From assembly GCA_019722365.1 (NCBI GenBank), contig JADFUC010001346.1:682001-746000 (forward strand): a DNA stretch of 64,000 bases. Reading direction: 5' to 3'. The stretch comes from Lithospermum erythrorhizon (lineage: Eukaryota; Streptophyta; Magnoliopsida; Boraginales; Boraginaceae). Positions 25,181 to 39,029 of the stretch are shown in pieces. Made by a program: the position numbers and the translations under genes. Each line of letters opens with the position of its first letter. The stretch's first letter is position 1. The notes beneath the pieces were generated by a model, which was not told the origin of the DNA, did not search any database, and saw only the letters and a program-made list of their open reading frames with translations.

Positions 25181-25605
25181 TTCACCATTTAATTAATTAC
25201 AACATCTAATTAATCGTCTCCAAATCGAACCCCAATTCAATTACTTAATTATGAAACGTTAAAACAAAACCCTAATTCAATTATTTACTAAGTAAACTCC
25301 TAAATCTAAAACATTAATTGAATTATTTAATTAATCAAACCAAATCAAAAACCCTAATCAAACTCCTAATTCAGCTTATTCGCTTAACAAATCAATTAAT
25401 CTGAACCCCTAATTAAGTAATTAATCCATTAATCGAACTCCTAATTCGAAACCCTAAATCAATTAAAAGTGAATAACCCAAATTAATCAATTAATCAACT
25501 AATTTTGGTGCCCTTATTCATTTAATCGAATCCCTAACTCAAACCCTTAACTTAATTAATCAAAACCCTAACTCAATTAATCAAAAAACCCTAAAACTCA
25601 AAACA
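25180..25605. repeat. Telobox-like low-complexity DNA
   Basis: AACCCTAA or close variants occur about seven times among TTAATTAAT-type words. This resembles degenerate plant telomere repeat (CCCTAAA)n or a telobox cluster, but the units are not in register as in a true interstitial telomere. Confidence 0.5.
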
Positions 25606-26060
25606 ATAAATCGAACCTAATAACAAATAACAACTGAAAACCATACATGCAAACCGAAAATGAATCATATTATCAAAGTCAAAGATAAAGGTCAAAGTCA
25701 ATAATAAATTAAAATTGTTAATCAAACCAGAAACGAAACATAAACACTCAATCGAACCTATTTAATAACACAAAAACCAAACATGCAAACTAAAACGGTC
25801 CACAAAGCCAAAGCAAGAGTCAAAAGTGTTATTTGAAACCAGAAATCTAAACCAAAAACACATAAAACACTCAATCGAACCTATTTACAACACAAAACCA
25901 AACATGCAAACTAAAATTGAAGTCAAATATAAAAGTCAAAGTACAAAAAGTCAAAAAGTGTTATTTGAAACTTAAACTGAAACAAAAACACATAAAACAC
26001 TCAATCGAACCTCCATTATTCATTAAACAAAAACCAAACATGCAAACAAAATCGAAGAAT
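25606..26060. repeat. ~130-bp tandem repeat, about 3.5 copies
   Basis: AATCGAACCT recurs at about 25609, 25750, 25873 and 26003. CAAACATGCAAAC follows in the later units, with AAAGTCAAAG words between. The period varies from 123 to 141 bp. Non-coding. Confidence 0.8.
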
Positions 26061-26959
26061 TAGCAAAGTCAAAACCAAAAGTCAACCTAGATCTAAAGTG
26101 AAATATACATGAAAATATTTAAATCACCTCAACTAACGCAATAACGCTCTATACATACTAATCGTAAGGCCATACCGAGGAAGTTATAAATCGTGACAAA
26201 ACTTCAGATAAATAAGAGGACAAACGCAGGTTGTTAGAAGAACAGAATTGCTAGCCGATTAGGCTCTTATATGTATGTGGTAATGGACATACGAATTGAC
26301 GGGGAAACGGAACGACATATCACATGAATTGACCAAGGGTGGAAATTATTATATGCAAAATCTGACGCGAGGGGGGGATATATTAGACCAAATGTCCATT
26401 TATTTATATTAAAATCAACATCCGAAATAGAGCCTTTTCAACAGCCTTTGGCCACCATACGAATATCACATATCAAGGTTCGGGCTCTACGCTTCGTCCT
26501 CCGAGCTAAACATCAATCGAACTATTTTAACCGAATACCCGAATCGACCGAGCTGTGCTCATTTATACCCCTAATTGGCTAAATCATAAACAACCAATTT
26601 CGCGAAAGAACGCAATGTACATTACTAATAACGTGAATGCAGACTATCACGAAAGCTACGATATAACGACCAATACTATCAATCGATTCAATCAACACGA
26701 TTTGTTACCAGTAAGTACCGAACAGAAGGAAGATATATTCTCAAGAGATAAAAAGCATTTTAAAATGTACAAAGACAAAATTATACAAGAGTGCCAGACA
26801 CTTTTACCTCAAAATCTGGCCAATTATCAGACACTCAATTAAAACTAATGATATGAATCGTGTTTAATCAGACAGAAGCCTTTTACGACCATTTCTCAAA
26901 AGTATTTAAAATCACATAATTACGCATTTATGCCCCTCGCCCAAATTTCAATTTTATGA

Positions 26960-27120
26960 ATCATGACGCTACCAACCCAAGAGGCCATGAAATGCTTAAA
27001 ACCACTTCAATACGCAGATCCGCCACTCAGGCGTGACTCGACCCACACCGCATGAACGCATACGCTTCCCGGCACTTGAAGACTCTCGGCCTCCTTAATA
27101 ATCGAGCTATGCCCCCTGTG
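26960..27120 (-). mobile_element. SINE-like tRNA-derived sequence, second copy (candidate)
   Basis: On the minus strand ATAGCTCGATTATTAAGGAG (27091-27110) resembles an A-box region. GGGTCGAGTCACG (27031-27043) resembles a B box about 48 nt further on. The B-box surroundings (27021-27052) match 1170-1202 over about 32 bp with a few differences. The 3' end is undefined. Confidence 0.4.
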
Positions 27121-29244
27121 CAACCAAGATAAATAGAAACTTTTATAATGACCTGGCCCCACCGTTAGCATCACCCCACATCCCGTAGACACCGAAAAGA
27201 TTTTTTAGGCAGACATAACTCGCCAGGCCGTAATCTCGATTCTCTGTATATCCTCTTAGCGACACACCAAGCCAGGCTATTATGACAAATAACCCTGGAC
27301 CCCTATGGCCATTTCTCATGTCTACTCACAAGTCACAATCATGTTTACCTTTGAAAGTCCAATTTGGAAAAAGTTTTTCCGGATTGATAAGTTTCATTGA
27401 AAATAATCCACTAGTATCACATATTTTTGGTCATATATAGCATTCCATATGTTCCAATGAAACGAAACAACCTACAAACATGTGTATATGGAACATATGG
27501 TGAGGTCAAACATTTTGGTAATGTTTCCCTAGTTTTTCGAACAGATCAAATCATGTACAATATCAATGAGAAAGGCGTAGTAATAGGCAGCAATTTATGT
27601 TCGAAAGTCGTTTTGCCAAGATTCTTTTTGTAGATAGATTCAAAGATGTTGACTTGTTTTTATAGCGACTTGTCAACTAATTAGGCATATTAATTGATCA
27701 AATTATTAAAGGAAATAATTCTTGAAGACAATTCTATATTGAGTTACAATTAAATTTGAGTTGAAATCAAATGAAATTCATGCCAAAAAAAAGAAAAGAA
27801 ATTCATGCCACCTTCATCTCAATTTTAATAATAAGTTCGTTGCTTATTTGTTTGAAAAAACTTCCTAATTAAAAAAAAATGAAATGTCTATTTTATAGAG
27901 TTGATTAGATTTTACATTACTATAGTACGTTAAATTCATAGAATTGATTAGTTGAGTATGTTATATGCATCATCCTGGAAAATGGCTCATAATAATAACT
28001 AGAGATCACAGTCGTCTAATTATTGGATCGATGACGCATTTCATATTTTAATTTCTTTGAGATTTTGAGTATATGTAATCATATAGCATGGAAATAATTA
28101 ATCCAATGACATAGACTTATGTACCGAAGGAAGGCTTATATACGTTAGTGCTCATCTATTTTGAATGCATCTATGTTACTATGTATACATATATCCATCA
28201 CACATGGTTGTCAATTAGCGGAGAAAGTAATTTACAAAAAAGAAAAAAAAAATCCGTGATTCATTCTAAAGAACGATTACGGTGTTATTAACAAAATCTT
28301 AATGGCACTCTGGTTTTTTAAGACATAATATACCACACCGAAATACGCCATCGAAGACCTAAAAATGTAATATACTCACAATCAAATACGCTATCAATAT
28401 ACAAGAGCAAGATATATACTCACAAACGCTAAATTTCAGAACAATCAACAACATAGCACTACAGAAGATAATAATATATATATATACTTTTACAAATCGA
28501 CCTATGCTAACTTAAAAAATAGCTAAAAAAAACTTATAACAATTAAAAGTAAAAACAAGCTCATTTAAAAAATCTTTTAATAAGACCCTAACTTTCTACT
28601 TCATTTCCAATCGAATGTTTTACATTAGAGCTCCTCTTTAATTATTATGTTCCTATCACTATAGATACTTTTACTAGCTACTTACATACATTTCAGATAA
28701 AATTAAAATGTAGCAATAAAATTGAAAGTAAAGGTGGTACTACACTACTAATACTGGATATATACGTAGTAGTCAGTAATATATGATGAGCCATGCATGG
28801 AAAGGCAAAGTGCAAATGATGTTGACTTAGCTTCTCGATGGATCGTTGAGCATGCATGCATTTTTTAAATTTGGAAGGTTATTTCTATTTGATAATGGAA
28901 AGTGATGACTTGCACATTACATTTTGTGGTAGCAAAAGCTTCCCTCGACCAAATTCAGGGACCATAAGCAAACAAGCATTATTTTTGTATGATGGATAAT
29001 GATACATACGTGTCTTTCACCTTGTAATAATATATAAGTTCTATCAAAACTATTACTATAATTTTGTACCTTTTATTTGATGCCCTCTCTCACTCAATGA
29101 AAAAGTACTTGCATTTTATTTTTGATGGTTAAATTGCAACAATGCAACAACCCTCTCTTAAAATTTAATTGATACACATAGTAAGAATTTATTGGAAGAA
29201 AAATATTCAATAAAAATACGGAGTACATAATTTGAGTTCATAAA
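27121..29244. other. AT-rich intergenic DNA, no gene seen
   Basis: A perfect 12-bp inverted repeat, CCATATGTTCCA (27445-27456) and TGGAACATATGG (27489-27500), is separated by 32 nt. Nothing else is supported. Confidence 0.4.
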
Positions 29245-30846
29245 CACTACTAAAATGCATTAAATACGTTTGACGAAATATCGACACGCTTATCTCGAAT
29301 TCGCTTGGCGCCGGGTGCAGTGTCGGTGTTTTTCGGGCCAATTTAATTGATTTTGTGGGCCACGTGATGTCGGTACTACGTCGGGTTGACGTTGGTAATT
29401 TTTACCATTGTAATTTTGAAAAAATTAAATGTAAAATAAGTTATTTACAGACGTCAACCCAACACCGGTGTCTCCTATATAAAAAATTGAATATTAGTTG
29501 TTTTCGGATATCATTTGTGTTGTTTATGCATATTACTTGTTTATGTTTAAAACCCGTGTGGTATAAATAATAGAGTCGACATTTTGTAATCGTTTTACCT
29601 ATTGGCATCTACTACGCCGGGCCATGTGAATAACAAAAATTAACACATATCAAATCGGTTTGGTTTTGGTTTGGCGCTTGATATTACATAAAATGTATTC
29701 TTTCTTTTTTTTCTAATGAATTTTAACTAAATATAATAAAGTACATGTATAATAATCATTGTATATATTATTACATTTATAATAGAAAATATTTATAAAC
29801 ATTGTTCACGATCGCCGAACGAATCCATAACTCGACTCTTTATATATAGCTTATATCGCACGAGTATTATCGACGTGAATATTTTATATTTATAGTGTCT
29901 ATAATACTGAACTTATAACTAATTTTTAATAAACTATATTTAATTGTATGTGGAATAATTAGATTAAAATAAAAAATTAATTTTATGGAGTATCGGTAGT
30001 ACGGGGCGCCTAGTCAAGGCCGGTAGTTAAAGACTTCGTCATGTCATTTGGCCGGTTATTATTAAGAAACCGATTTGTTTACTCAACACCATTTTGTCTA
30101 TATAAATCGAAAAATGTGTCGAGACAATACAACCCCAACAAAAAAAACCCTCCCCTTCCCCCCTCCTTCAACTCCGAATCCAAGGTATGTTTTGATATTG
30201 TTATGTTCAATTATGTTCAATTATACTATTTGATTTATGGTGATGTGAAAATCACCCTGCCAGGTTTCGGAAAGTGAATGTTGCTTGTTCGAATCCACGC
30301 TTTTAAACGTTTCTTGAACGCTTGGCTCTTTTGAACAAAGTTAATGTATAATGCTGCTTTTAATGTTTTATTAAATTTAATGTTGAATGTTTGTCAACTA
30401 TCGTTGTTTTAATATTGTTGACTTTTGAATTGTTACAGCTTTAGCGCAGATCAGAATATTTAATCACGGTCAGTATCGTGACGCCGGGTTTTATGTTTTA
30501 TTTTACGGACCGACGCCAACCCGAGCTAATGACTCGCATTTCAGCAGATATAGACCTTTTATGCGCATCATTAAAGAGCTAAAAAATACACTCCCCTACT
30601 TCCAAAATATTTGCTAAACAAAACCCCACTCCTCTAAATTATCTTTAATACTTCACCAATTCAACATAGGTTATGTAATGCTTCATTTTTATTATTATTT
30701 TATATAATATTTAATTGACTAGTAATGCATTCAGATTATTATTTGAACGTATAACATTTTAATTATTTTATACATTATTTAATCGATTAATACATTGCTT
30801 TTTTATTATTATGTAAATTAAGTTTAATTTAATATATTTAGACAAA

Positions 30847-33800
30847 ATGTCTAAAGATCGCTCTGGATGTTACGGTCCTGATGATTACGTGAATCCTCGT
30901 ATATTTTCTACAGGTCATAAAAATCATACTTGCTAAGAGGGATTAAAGCGGAATGATGCGACGTCCGCAAGAGTACAGATAAATTGTAAAAGTTGCATGA
31001 TATTAATGTTTGTATTTATTTCGACGTCTAATGGCTTTCAGGGAGCATATTACATTCAAAGCATTGGGCGGCGGTGATTATTATGTTCCTCACTACGCTT
31101 ATTACTTTAGTATAATATCTTCTAAATGCTGATTTTGAAACCAATATATACATACGGTTGACGATGGTTTAAACTTATGTCCCGGAGACAAGATTTGAAT
31201 TCGAAGACTAACGACGAATGTGTTCTCGATTGTAGAAGATTCAAATACAACAACAGATCATACTACGATTATTTGTAATGTGAAACCAAATTACATGTGG
31301 ACGGTTGTACGGAATTTATAAGTTTATTAATGAATACACCGATACTTAAAAGCCTAAGTCGCAAATATCACAACAATATTTTCAAAGGTGGATTTCTTTA
31401 ATCAAGCAGTGTTGTCCTAATAAGGGAGAGAATATTCCGAATGATTTCTATGAGGCAAAAAGATTGTTGACTCCTTTGTTCTTGACTAAACAAAAAATTC
31501 ATGCTTGTGTGAATAATTATATGTTGTTTTACAAACGAGATGAACAAATAGCGCCATTTGTTTCAGAGATCACAACAATCAGATATGTCAGCGGAAAACA
31601 AATAAGCAGTGACATACACGGCACCACTCCGGACCCGCATGACGACGCATGGACGACGACTCATGGACGGAGAACAGGAAACATTTTGATGCAACATATC
31701 TGCATTTTCTCGTGAGAGCCAAGCAAATATTCGCATCGGTTCAGGTTCACGGGTTTTAGTCATTTTGGCAAGCTCAGACCCTAATATTCTCAAGTAACCG
31801 CTTATTATTTGTGTGTACAATTTGCCACCGTGATCGTACGGCGAGCCATATATGTTCTTATCTCTCATTATAATTTTAATTTCAAAAATCCTTATATATA
31901 GATATTTTTCTCCCACCGTCACGCAGTCACGAGTTACGCATACCTACGAGACATTCAACGCTTAGTGGATTGGGGACCAACATGCGCCGTTGCTTTACGT
32001 GGACGACAGCGATTTTCCCGCATACGCATGTTATCTCTGATGAGCACACGGTAGACATTGTCTCAGACGGATAATAAAGCTTTTCGACTACAAGCGGTCA
32101 TAAATTTTCATGGCTCATCGCCACCGCCCTTTTCTTCCTCGCCCGATATCGATATAGATTTAAGAAATGCTGCTTGCCGTGACAAACTTGTCGATCGCGC
32201 AATGCTGAGCTTACTTCTACTGTAGATTTGGTGTATATAATCTCGTGATCTTTTCGGATCCCGATGCAGCCACAGAGTAATGCTTAACACACGGTCCGGG
32301 GGTATAATGCCAGCTCAATCGCGCAAGTTAAGAGTATATTCTCGATTTGAGTTATTGCCGACAAACAAAATCGACATAACATCGACTTCATGTATACATG
32401 TGGGGTTAACAATGGTGAAAAGCGGATTACATTAATCGTGAATGGATGTTCTGTGAAAGAAAGACAATGAATCAAAGCGATCGACCTCAAGACTCATCGT
32501 TTCTAATTCTGGGGCTACGCTAGGACGTGCCTGGCTGAGAAGAAATGTAAAACCAAAGGTTTAGATACACCAACCACACAAGAACAAAAATAGTTCACGC
32601 AGTTCGTTAGCAAGTCTCAAATTACTCCACGGATACGTGTTCAAAACATTTCAAGACGCTGAACGTGAACTTCAAAGGGATCAAAAGTTACGATGCATAT
32701 TATCAAGCAAGTAGATTACTACCTATAAAGACTCACGTCATGTCCTCGCTTTCGATCGATACGGGAAAACCATAAAGATAGTTGGGCGTTATTTCTTCTG
32801 ACATTTCAACAACAACTCTTAATGCTGAACGATGGATGTGCTCAAGACGCTATATCGCCGAGATAATTATAAAGATTGAGACAATATTCCCACCAAAATT
32901 TTTGACGCGATTGAGCACCTACTCATACATTCGCTTTTGCGAATCGCTGAATGTGGGTGTCCCACAAAGATGTGAACATTTATGTACCTACCCTGGAAAT
33001 GTGAGTATTTGACTTATTAATATATGTTTAATAATCGGGTTTATATATTTAATTATTTAATTAACATTATAAATGCTCAGATTCTCGGAGGATCAAGAAA
33101 AACGGTAAGACAAAAGGCACGTTGGCCAAGTAATATCAATATGCGAAAGCGATTTGGTCAAATAGGTTCAAACCGACTTAAATCGGGCCATATGACGACA
33201 CGTAATTAAACGAACTGAAGATTTAAAACTATTTTTCCAGCTTTTACCTGCATGTAGGCACGTTTTTAAGTGAAACATCTATATTTTATGACTCGCGAAC
33301 AATACACGACCGCTCATTCGTAGATATTCTGCAGAATACTCCAAGATGTGAATACATTCAAGAAGTGTATATTTTAATAATGTTCAAATAAATGAATTTG
33401 TATATAATTATAATAGTTAACTAAACAAATAAATTATATCGCAGACGCGGCTACATTCGTCAAGAAACAAGACCCCTCGAGTTTACTTTGAAGAACAAAT
33501 AAATCACGACGCTGGCTAAAATTTCAGCATACGGTTTCACAACTATACGCTGAATAATATGGAGACGCCAGACACCTTCGCGACACCGAAATTAAATCCG
33601 CATGCTGCGCTTATTACATCAATAAAGTAATACTTGACATTGTGCGCGACCGTGAATAAAGAGCACTTTATAATGGAAGCGGAGTTTCAGGTCGTAAAGG
33701 TTTCGCCATTTACGACACCATATCGATTATTTACGGGTCGCCGTAATAGACGGTTCGACACTAGCAGCTGGATGCAAAATAATTCGAGAAACGGAATGGT

Positions 33801-34240
33801 TTAAATCAAACGTAAAAGCAGCCTCTAAAGATGACTCCCTTTATCCTAGCATCAAGTACAAATAATTATATCATCTTCAAGAGACTCTTACTCTAGCAGT
33901 AGAAAGATAAGGAGTTAAAGTTATTGTGAATGTACATTTAACGCTGTGTTCGAGTCGACGGACTATACGCAAAATGTTCTCAGGTCCGGCTTAAATATCA
34001 AGAGAGCCCTGAAAGATTTAACAACAACCTCCGCCGGTTGTTGCTGATCCATCAAGCCACGCTGGCATCGCTGTACGGGATATTCGAATTTGTTGGTCAA
34101 GACGATCCGGGGACACAACGAAGGGCCGGGATGCTTTTCAGAGAGTACTTAGGCCGACTACTCTATAACTACGCCGACTCAAAGGAAGGCTATTTTCGGG
34201 GAATAATACCACCGATCATGACGCTCGAAGACTATTAGAT
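30847..34240 (+). pseudogene. Broken CACTA TNP2-like transposase
   Basis: The reading frame begins MSKDRS, as in the transposase-associated domain of plant CACTA elements (normally MSKDRSWMY); the next base is shifted. Near 31400-31550, in frame pieces, are NIPNDFYEAKRLLTPLF and then KIHACVNNYMLFYK. These match the TNP2 block 'YEAKK...KIHACPNDCMLYWK', with a Pro-to-Val and Asp-to-Asn change. Many stops and shifts separate the pieces. A 66-codon open frame at 34038-34238 may be its degraded C-terminal end or a captured fragment. It cannot make a functional transposase. Confidence 0.6.
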
Positions 34241-34699
34241 CCAATGTTTTAATTTTCAAGTTTTTCAAGAAATAATCGATAAGTTTGTATTAAGCCTGTG
34301 ATAACGCCGCAAAAATGTAGTAGCTATTTTTTCTTTGTTGTGTGTTTTAATGTCGGTTTGCATAAGCCGGTTGTGTTTGAATGTTTTGTTATGATTGCAA
34401 AGCTGTAAGTCGTTAAATCAGACTTCATTTTTTTTTACTGATTTAATATTACGGCTGTCCCAAGATTTGCCAAGATCGAGCATGCATAAATTATATTTTC
34501 CGTGATTAATGTCGCTGGTGTCGGGTTACGCTGGCTTCAAATTTTCAATATTCTCGCTAAATTATAAAGTCGGGGAAATATAAAATATTTTATTTCGTGG
34601 CGCTACCCCATTTCCAATTTTCTTTAATTCCAACTCTCTCCTATATATAAACACTTCTAATCATTTAATCACTAAATCCTAACCTTCTTTACACTTCTA

Positions 34700-35290
34700 A
34701 TCACCAAAATACTGTTCGTAATTTATTTTGTTTAATTTTTATTTTTATGTCTATTAATCTTATTATTTTGTTTAATTTTGTAGGTAAATTGAAAGAGGTA
34801 ATTACTACCAATTTTATTTTTTTAATCTTTGATAATAATGTTGTTACTCATTTTGTTTATTGTTTATTATTTGTCTTTTTTTATATTATCACTTGTCTAC
34901 TAATCTTCTTATTTTGTTTAATTTTTTAATTTTGTTTAATTTTTTTTTTATGTTTATTGTAGGGAAAAAATTGTCAAATCCAAAAAGAAATGAGGTAATT
35001 TTTATGTTGTTGTTTATTATTAATGTTTGTGTTATTATTTATGTTTATGTTTATCGTAGGTAAAATAGTCAAACACAAAAAATAAAAAAGAATTAATTTT
35101 TTATATTTTTTCTATGTTTATTATCGTTTCAGGTTTATGTTCGGGTATTATTCGTGATTTATGTCGAGTATTGTTTGAAGTTTATGTTTCTGTGTTTATG
35201 TTCGGGGTATTGCTCAGGTTTATGTTCGGGTATCGGCTTGTTTATGCCGTAGACACATGTTCGGGGTGTTGCTTGTTGATTAGTATTACA
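34700..35290. repeat. T-rich repeats and TTTATGTTCGGG repeats in CACTA 3' region
   Basis: TTTATTGTAGG-like words each followed by a short A-rich block recur about three times (34780-35075). TTTATGTTCGGG-type words recur at 35135-35265. They look like degraded intron or subterminal repeats of the surrounding transposon. Open frames here are T-rich artefacts. Confidence 0.45.
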
Positions 35291-35800
35291 AAATTGCTTC
35301 TACAAATGTCAGAACATCAGTCAGCATTGTTATTTTTTTCAAAATTTATCATCATAGCGTCGGTAGTGCGTTGGGTTCAAATTCATTATATACAAAAGTT
35401 TTAATGTCAGCCAATGTCGTCTTCAAAACATTTTTTCCATTTATTGGCGCCGACTGATGCCTGGTGACAAAATAAATATAAAATAAATTAAATACAAAAT
35501 GCGCTTCGGTTTGGCACGGGTATTAAATAACAAAAAGAAAGTAAATATGACATGATGTCGATGTAAAATAAATAAAAAATAAAGAAAAATACGCATACGA
35601 CGCCGCTTGAAGGCCGGTAATAAATAAATAAAATCAAAAAGTCGCTGGCCGCGACATATAATCGTTAGCTCCTAAAGGCTTTTAATTAAATTACCGAAAA
35701 GAGGCCAATAAGATCGCTATTAATTCGACCGATGTTACCGCCGATAGTGCTTTATTGTGGGCGTTCAGGTTTGACGTTACGCTTGCCCTGCTTTGCAGAG

Positions 35801-38325
35801 CTCTAAATAAATCCCTAAAAACTAAAAAACTATCAAATAGATCGAAGTCCAAACTTAACTATCTTTAATTTGTAGAAAGTTGAGGAGTAACTATTGTTAG
35901 CGCTAGATACTTAATAGGTAGCATTAGTCACAAGGATACATGGTTTTTGTTAGAAATAAAGTGGGAAGCTATAAGTTCATCAACTTTAGGAATTTATATA
36001 TACGTTCCAATAATATAATAATCTAGATTTTATCCTAATAATTCGGTAAGATATTATTAAGATTAATTATTATTACCATATTACTTTTAAGAATAACTTT
36101 GCATTTCAAGCTACTATTATTACCATAAAAGATTTTTGATATCAGATCGATAAATACAGCCTGGCCATTTCTATATTTCCGCTTAATTTATTCAATATAA
36201 TTTACATTACTCTATCATTCTTACCAACACTTATCCTTTAATATTAGTGTATCATTGGGTTATCATATAAAAATAAATTATTACCTATGAACGTACTCTA
36301 AATGTATAAAAGGCGGTCGACACATGCATACGAACGAAACAAAAATGAAAATGGCCAATTGTGGATGTTCATTAAAAAGACACTGGGAATATGATGTTTT
36401 GCTCTTATCACTTACCCATACACTGTATATAATAAATTTATTAGAGAAGCGATTATCTCAAAACACGTGTAATCACTTGCTAATTAATTAGTTATTAGAA
36501 CTATATTAGGAAATAACATAGTGCTTGAATAAAACAGAAGAGAAAAGAGCATATAGACAATAATGAGGGAAAAAGTATTGAAAAAGCAGTTCGGTATTTC
36601 TTTTGTGAAAGATTTGTGAGCTCAATTGAGACTTTGACCATTTATTTTTATTTCCACCCTATGTTTTATCCATTATGCATGTTTCTTAGTTAGCAAGTAT
36701 GCATGAAAGATTGCACTATACTTGCCTTTTTTCTTTAAAAATAATTCCTAATAAATGAGCCTTTTTTGTATATGGATAAGAATGTATGTCACTTATTATT
36801 AACTGTATTCTAATCGAATAAATTCTTTTTTCCTATCTATATGATATAGTGAATTCTACATTTTTCATAAATATTGATTACGTATATGTGAGCCATGCAT
36901 GTCAAATCACCATACAAAATACTTCATCAACTAGTAATTGGCTTGAAAATTGGAATGTTTTAACTTCAAATGATTGCATATATACGCTAATAATTATTAA
37001 TCCAAACGATTTTCTTCATTATTAGACTCCTGAATTTGTCCCTGATTAAGGAAACTAATTTGATAAGATTAGGAAATTTCATATCAATTCATGCCGTTTT
37101 GCTAATAAAATTATGGAATACCACGAATGTTATCCGAATTAGATTCTTAAGTTTCTGTTAACATTTAAAATTGACTATTTTAAAACATTAATGAGATAGT
37201 TTTAATTCATATCAAATACTCTGGTTTTTCGAGAATTTGTTTTCACTAAAATATATAGACATATTAAACATATTATCATCAAAAAAATGTTGCCAAACAA
37301 TATGAGCACGATAGGCCACTTCGTCCATCCTATCCATAATCTACATATGTCAAGCTCAACTGCTCAAGGATTTTGTTGATGATGACATTACAATATTGTT
37401 AGGTATTTTTATTATTACTATCTTAACTTCATGATGAGTAGCGAGCTTATGAAGGGAGGGATATCAAAAGCTGCTACGACTTCCTCTTAATTTTTAAAAA
37501 ATACATTATATTTTCAAGTATAATAATAAGTTATTTTTATAAAATATATGGTAATTCCCCCCAACAAAAGAAAATTTTAACTTAAAATTGATTTTTCATC
37601 CATCCTCAACAATGGTTCAAGATTCACCATTAATCCACTATCAACTACTTAAGATCCTGTCTTCGTAAATTTAAATTCCTTCTCTCTTAAATCCTAATTG
37701 CATGCTTTTTATTTTAAGGAATTTCTTCTCTTTAGAATTTTGGTCTTAATAGCTGCATGATAGTCTACCACAAAATGATTGTAGGATTGGAAATTTTCGC
37801 TCTTCAGAGATGAATCCATATTGCTTTCACTTACGACTGTCTGTAGTAATAAGGGGGAGGGCGCCTTAACATTTCTAATTTTTCTAGGCATGCATGAGAA
37901 ATTGACTCGGGATTTTTACTCACCCTCAAACAGGTGACATATTTTGACTTTTATATAAAAAAAATTGAAAGTGGTTGATTTAACCAATTAATTAATACTC
38001 TATATGTTACTAAAAGATTATTACATTTTAAAATTAATTTTTTTCAATTTTAAACTCAAATAACGATTAATGTGTTATATATTTATTTGAAAAATATTGT
38101 TAAAAAATAATTGTTGATATCTTTTTAATTGTCAACAATATTTTTTTAAAGTGCTATATTGTTACTATTAATGTGTTATATACTTTACTATTAAAAAATA
38201 TTGTGAAAATACAAGAAGATATTAATACATAAATATAAATGTAATAAATACTGTACAATTTTAAGACAAAGATCATAGAGAATGAAGTTGAAATATAGTT
38301 TGAAGACAAGATTTCGACTTCATAC
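35801..38325. other. AT-rich intergenic DNA, no gene seen
   Basis: No coding sequence or defined repeat was recognised. Confidence 0.4.
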
Positions 38326-39029
38326 TAGAGGTGCGATCGACCGATTTTATTTGGTAAAAATCGGTTTTTCTGCTATTTTTACGAAAAACCGTCCGATTAA
38401 CCGAAACCGGTAATGACCGGATTTTCGGTTTTCGGACCGATCGGTTTCGCCATGATTACTGCCGGCCGTTTCATTAATAGATTTACACTATGGTTTCGGC
38501 AATTAGATTAGTATTTCAGCCTATTAATTCTTTCTGACTAATAAAATTACTTTGGGGATAATATAAACCAATAACAATATCCAAACGCAACCATTTCTAA
38601 TCCACCAACACAACAAAGTCGAACAAAACAAAGTTAAAACACAAGTAGGAAGACAAACCAAAGAAAATAGTAAAACTACCAAAAATCCAAAATACATTAA
38701 CAATATTGTGAGTTCAAAACTCCAAATGTCAAAAAACAAGAATAATAATAGTTCAAAATGTCCAAATAATTTAAAACGATGAAATAAATCAATAAGCATC
38801 CAAAACAACTTTCAACAAAGCCTAAACGTATAATTTAATTTCTACAAAAAATAAAATAGATATATTTAGTGTTAAATATAAACATGTAAAATAGATATAT
38901 TAGTTAATTTTTTTAAAAAAAATATATAATTGTTAAACTGACCGGACTGCAAAAACCGGTCCGATCCGACCGGTTCTTTATCCATTAAAACCTCCAGTCA
39001 GGATTCATTCAAAACCAATCGAACCCCTA
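38326..39029. mobile_element. Non-autonomous hAT element with 8-bp target duplication
   Basis: The ends are TAGAGGTGCGATCGACCG and, in reverse from the right, TAGGGGTTCGATTGGTTT. The flanks CTTCATAC (38318-38325) and TCTCATAC (39030-39037) agree at 6 of 8 positions, fitting an aged hAT duplication. The subterminal regions are rich in ACCGGT/ACCGAT words in both orientations, the typical 'accggtt' composition of plant hAT ends. The ~700 bp interior has no transposase. A 94-codon frame on the minus strand has no recognisable similarity. Confidence 0.75.

Larger units (their letters stand above)
29245..35800 (+). mobile_element. Decayed CACTA (En/Spm-type) DNA transposon
   Basis: A CACTACTAAAATGC terminus lies at 29245. 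Subterminal short motifs occur in both orientations at both ends: GTCGGGTTGACGTTGG near 29379, its inverse ACGTCAACCCAAC near 29451, GACGCCAACCCGAG near 30506, and GTCGGGTTACGCTGG near 34519. A broken TNP2-type transposase lies between. The left boundary rests on the CACTA motif. No matching right terminus was found, so the right edge is approximate. Confidence 0.6.

Noticed and set aside
26361..26380. GCGAGGGGGGG as a retrotransposon polypurine tract
   Set aside because: The sequence that follows does not match the LTR start at 23730, so no 3' LTR can be claimed.
28459..28472. CACTACAGAAG as a CACTA terminus
   Set aside because: No subterminal repeats adjacent to it and no paired end; the motif at 29245 fits better.
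30277..30294. TTGTTCGAATCCACGC as a tRNA B box
   Set aside because: No A box or acceptor stem at a tRNA-like distance; likewise the similar sites at position 1 and near 46791.
31563..31922. 119-codon minus-strand frame in the CACTA element
   Set aside because: It lies opposite decayed transposase sequence and has no recognisable similarity.
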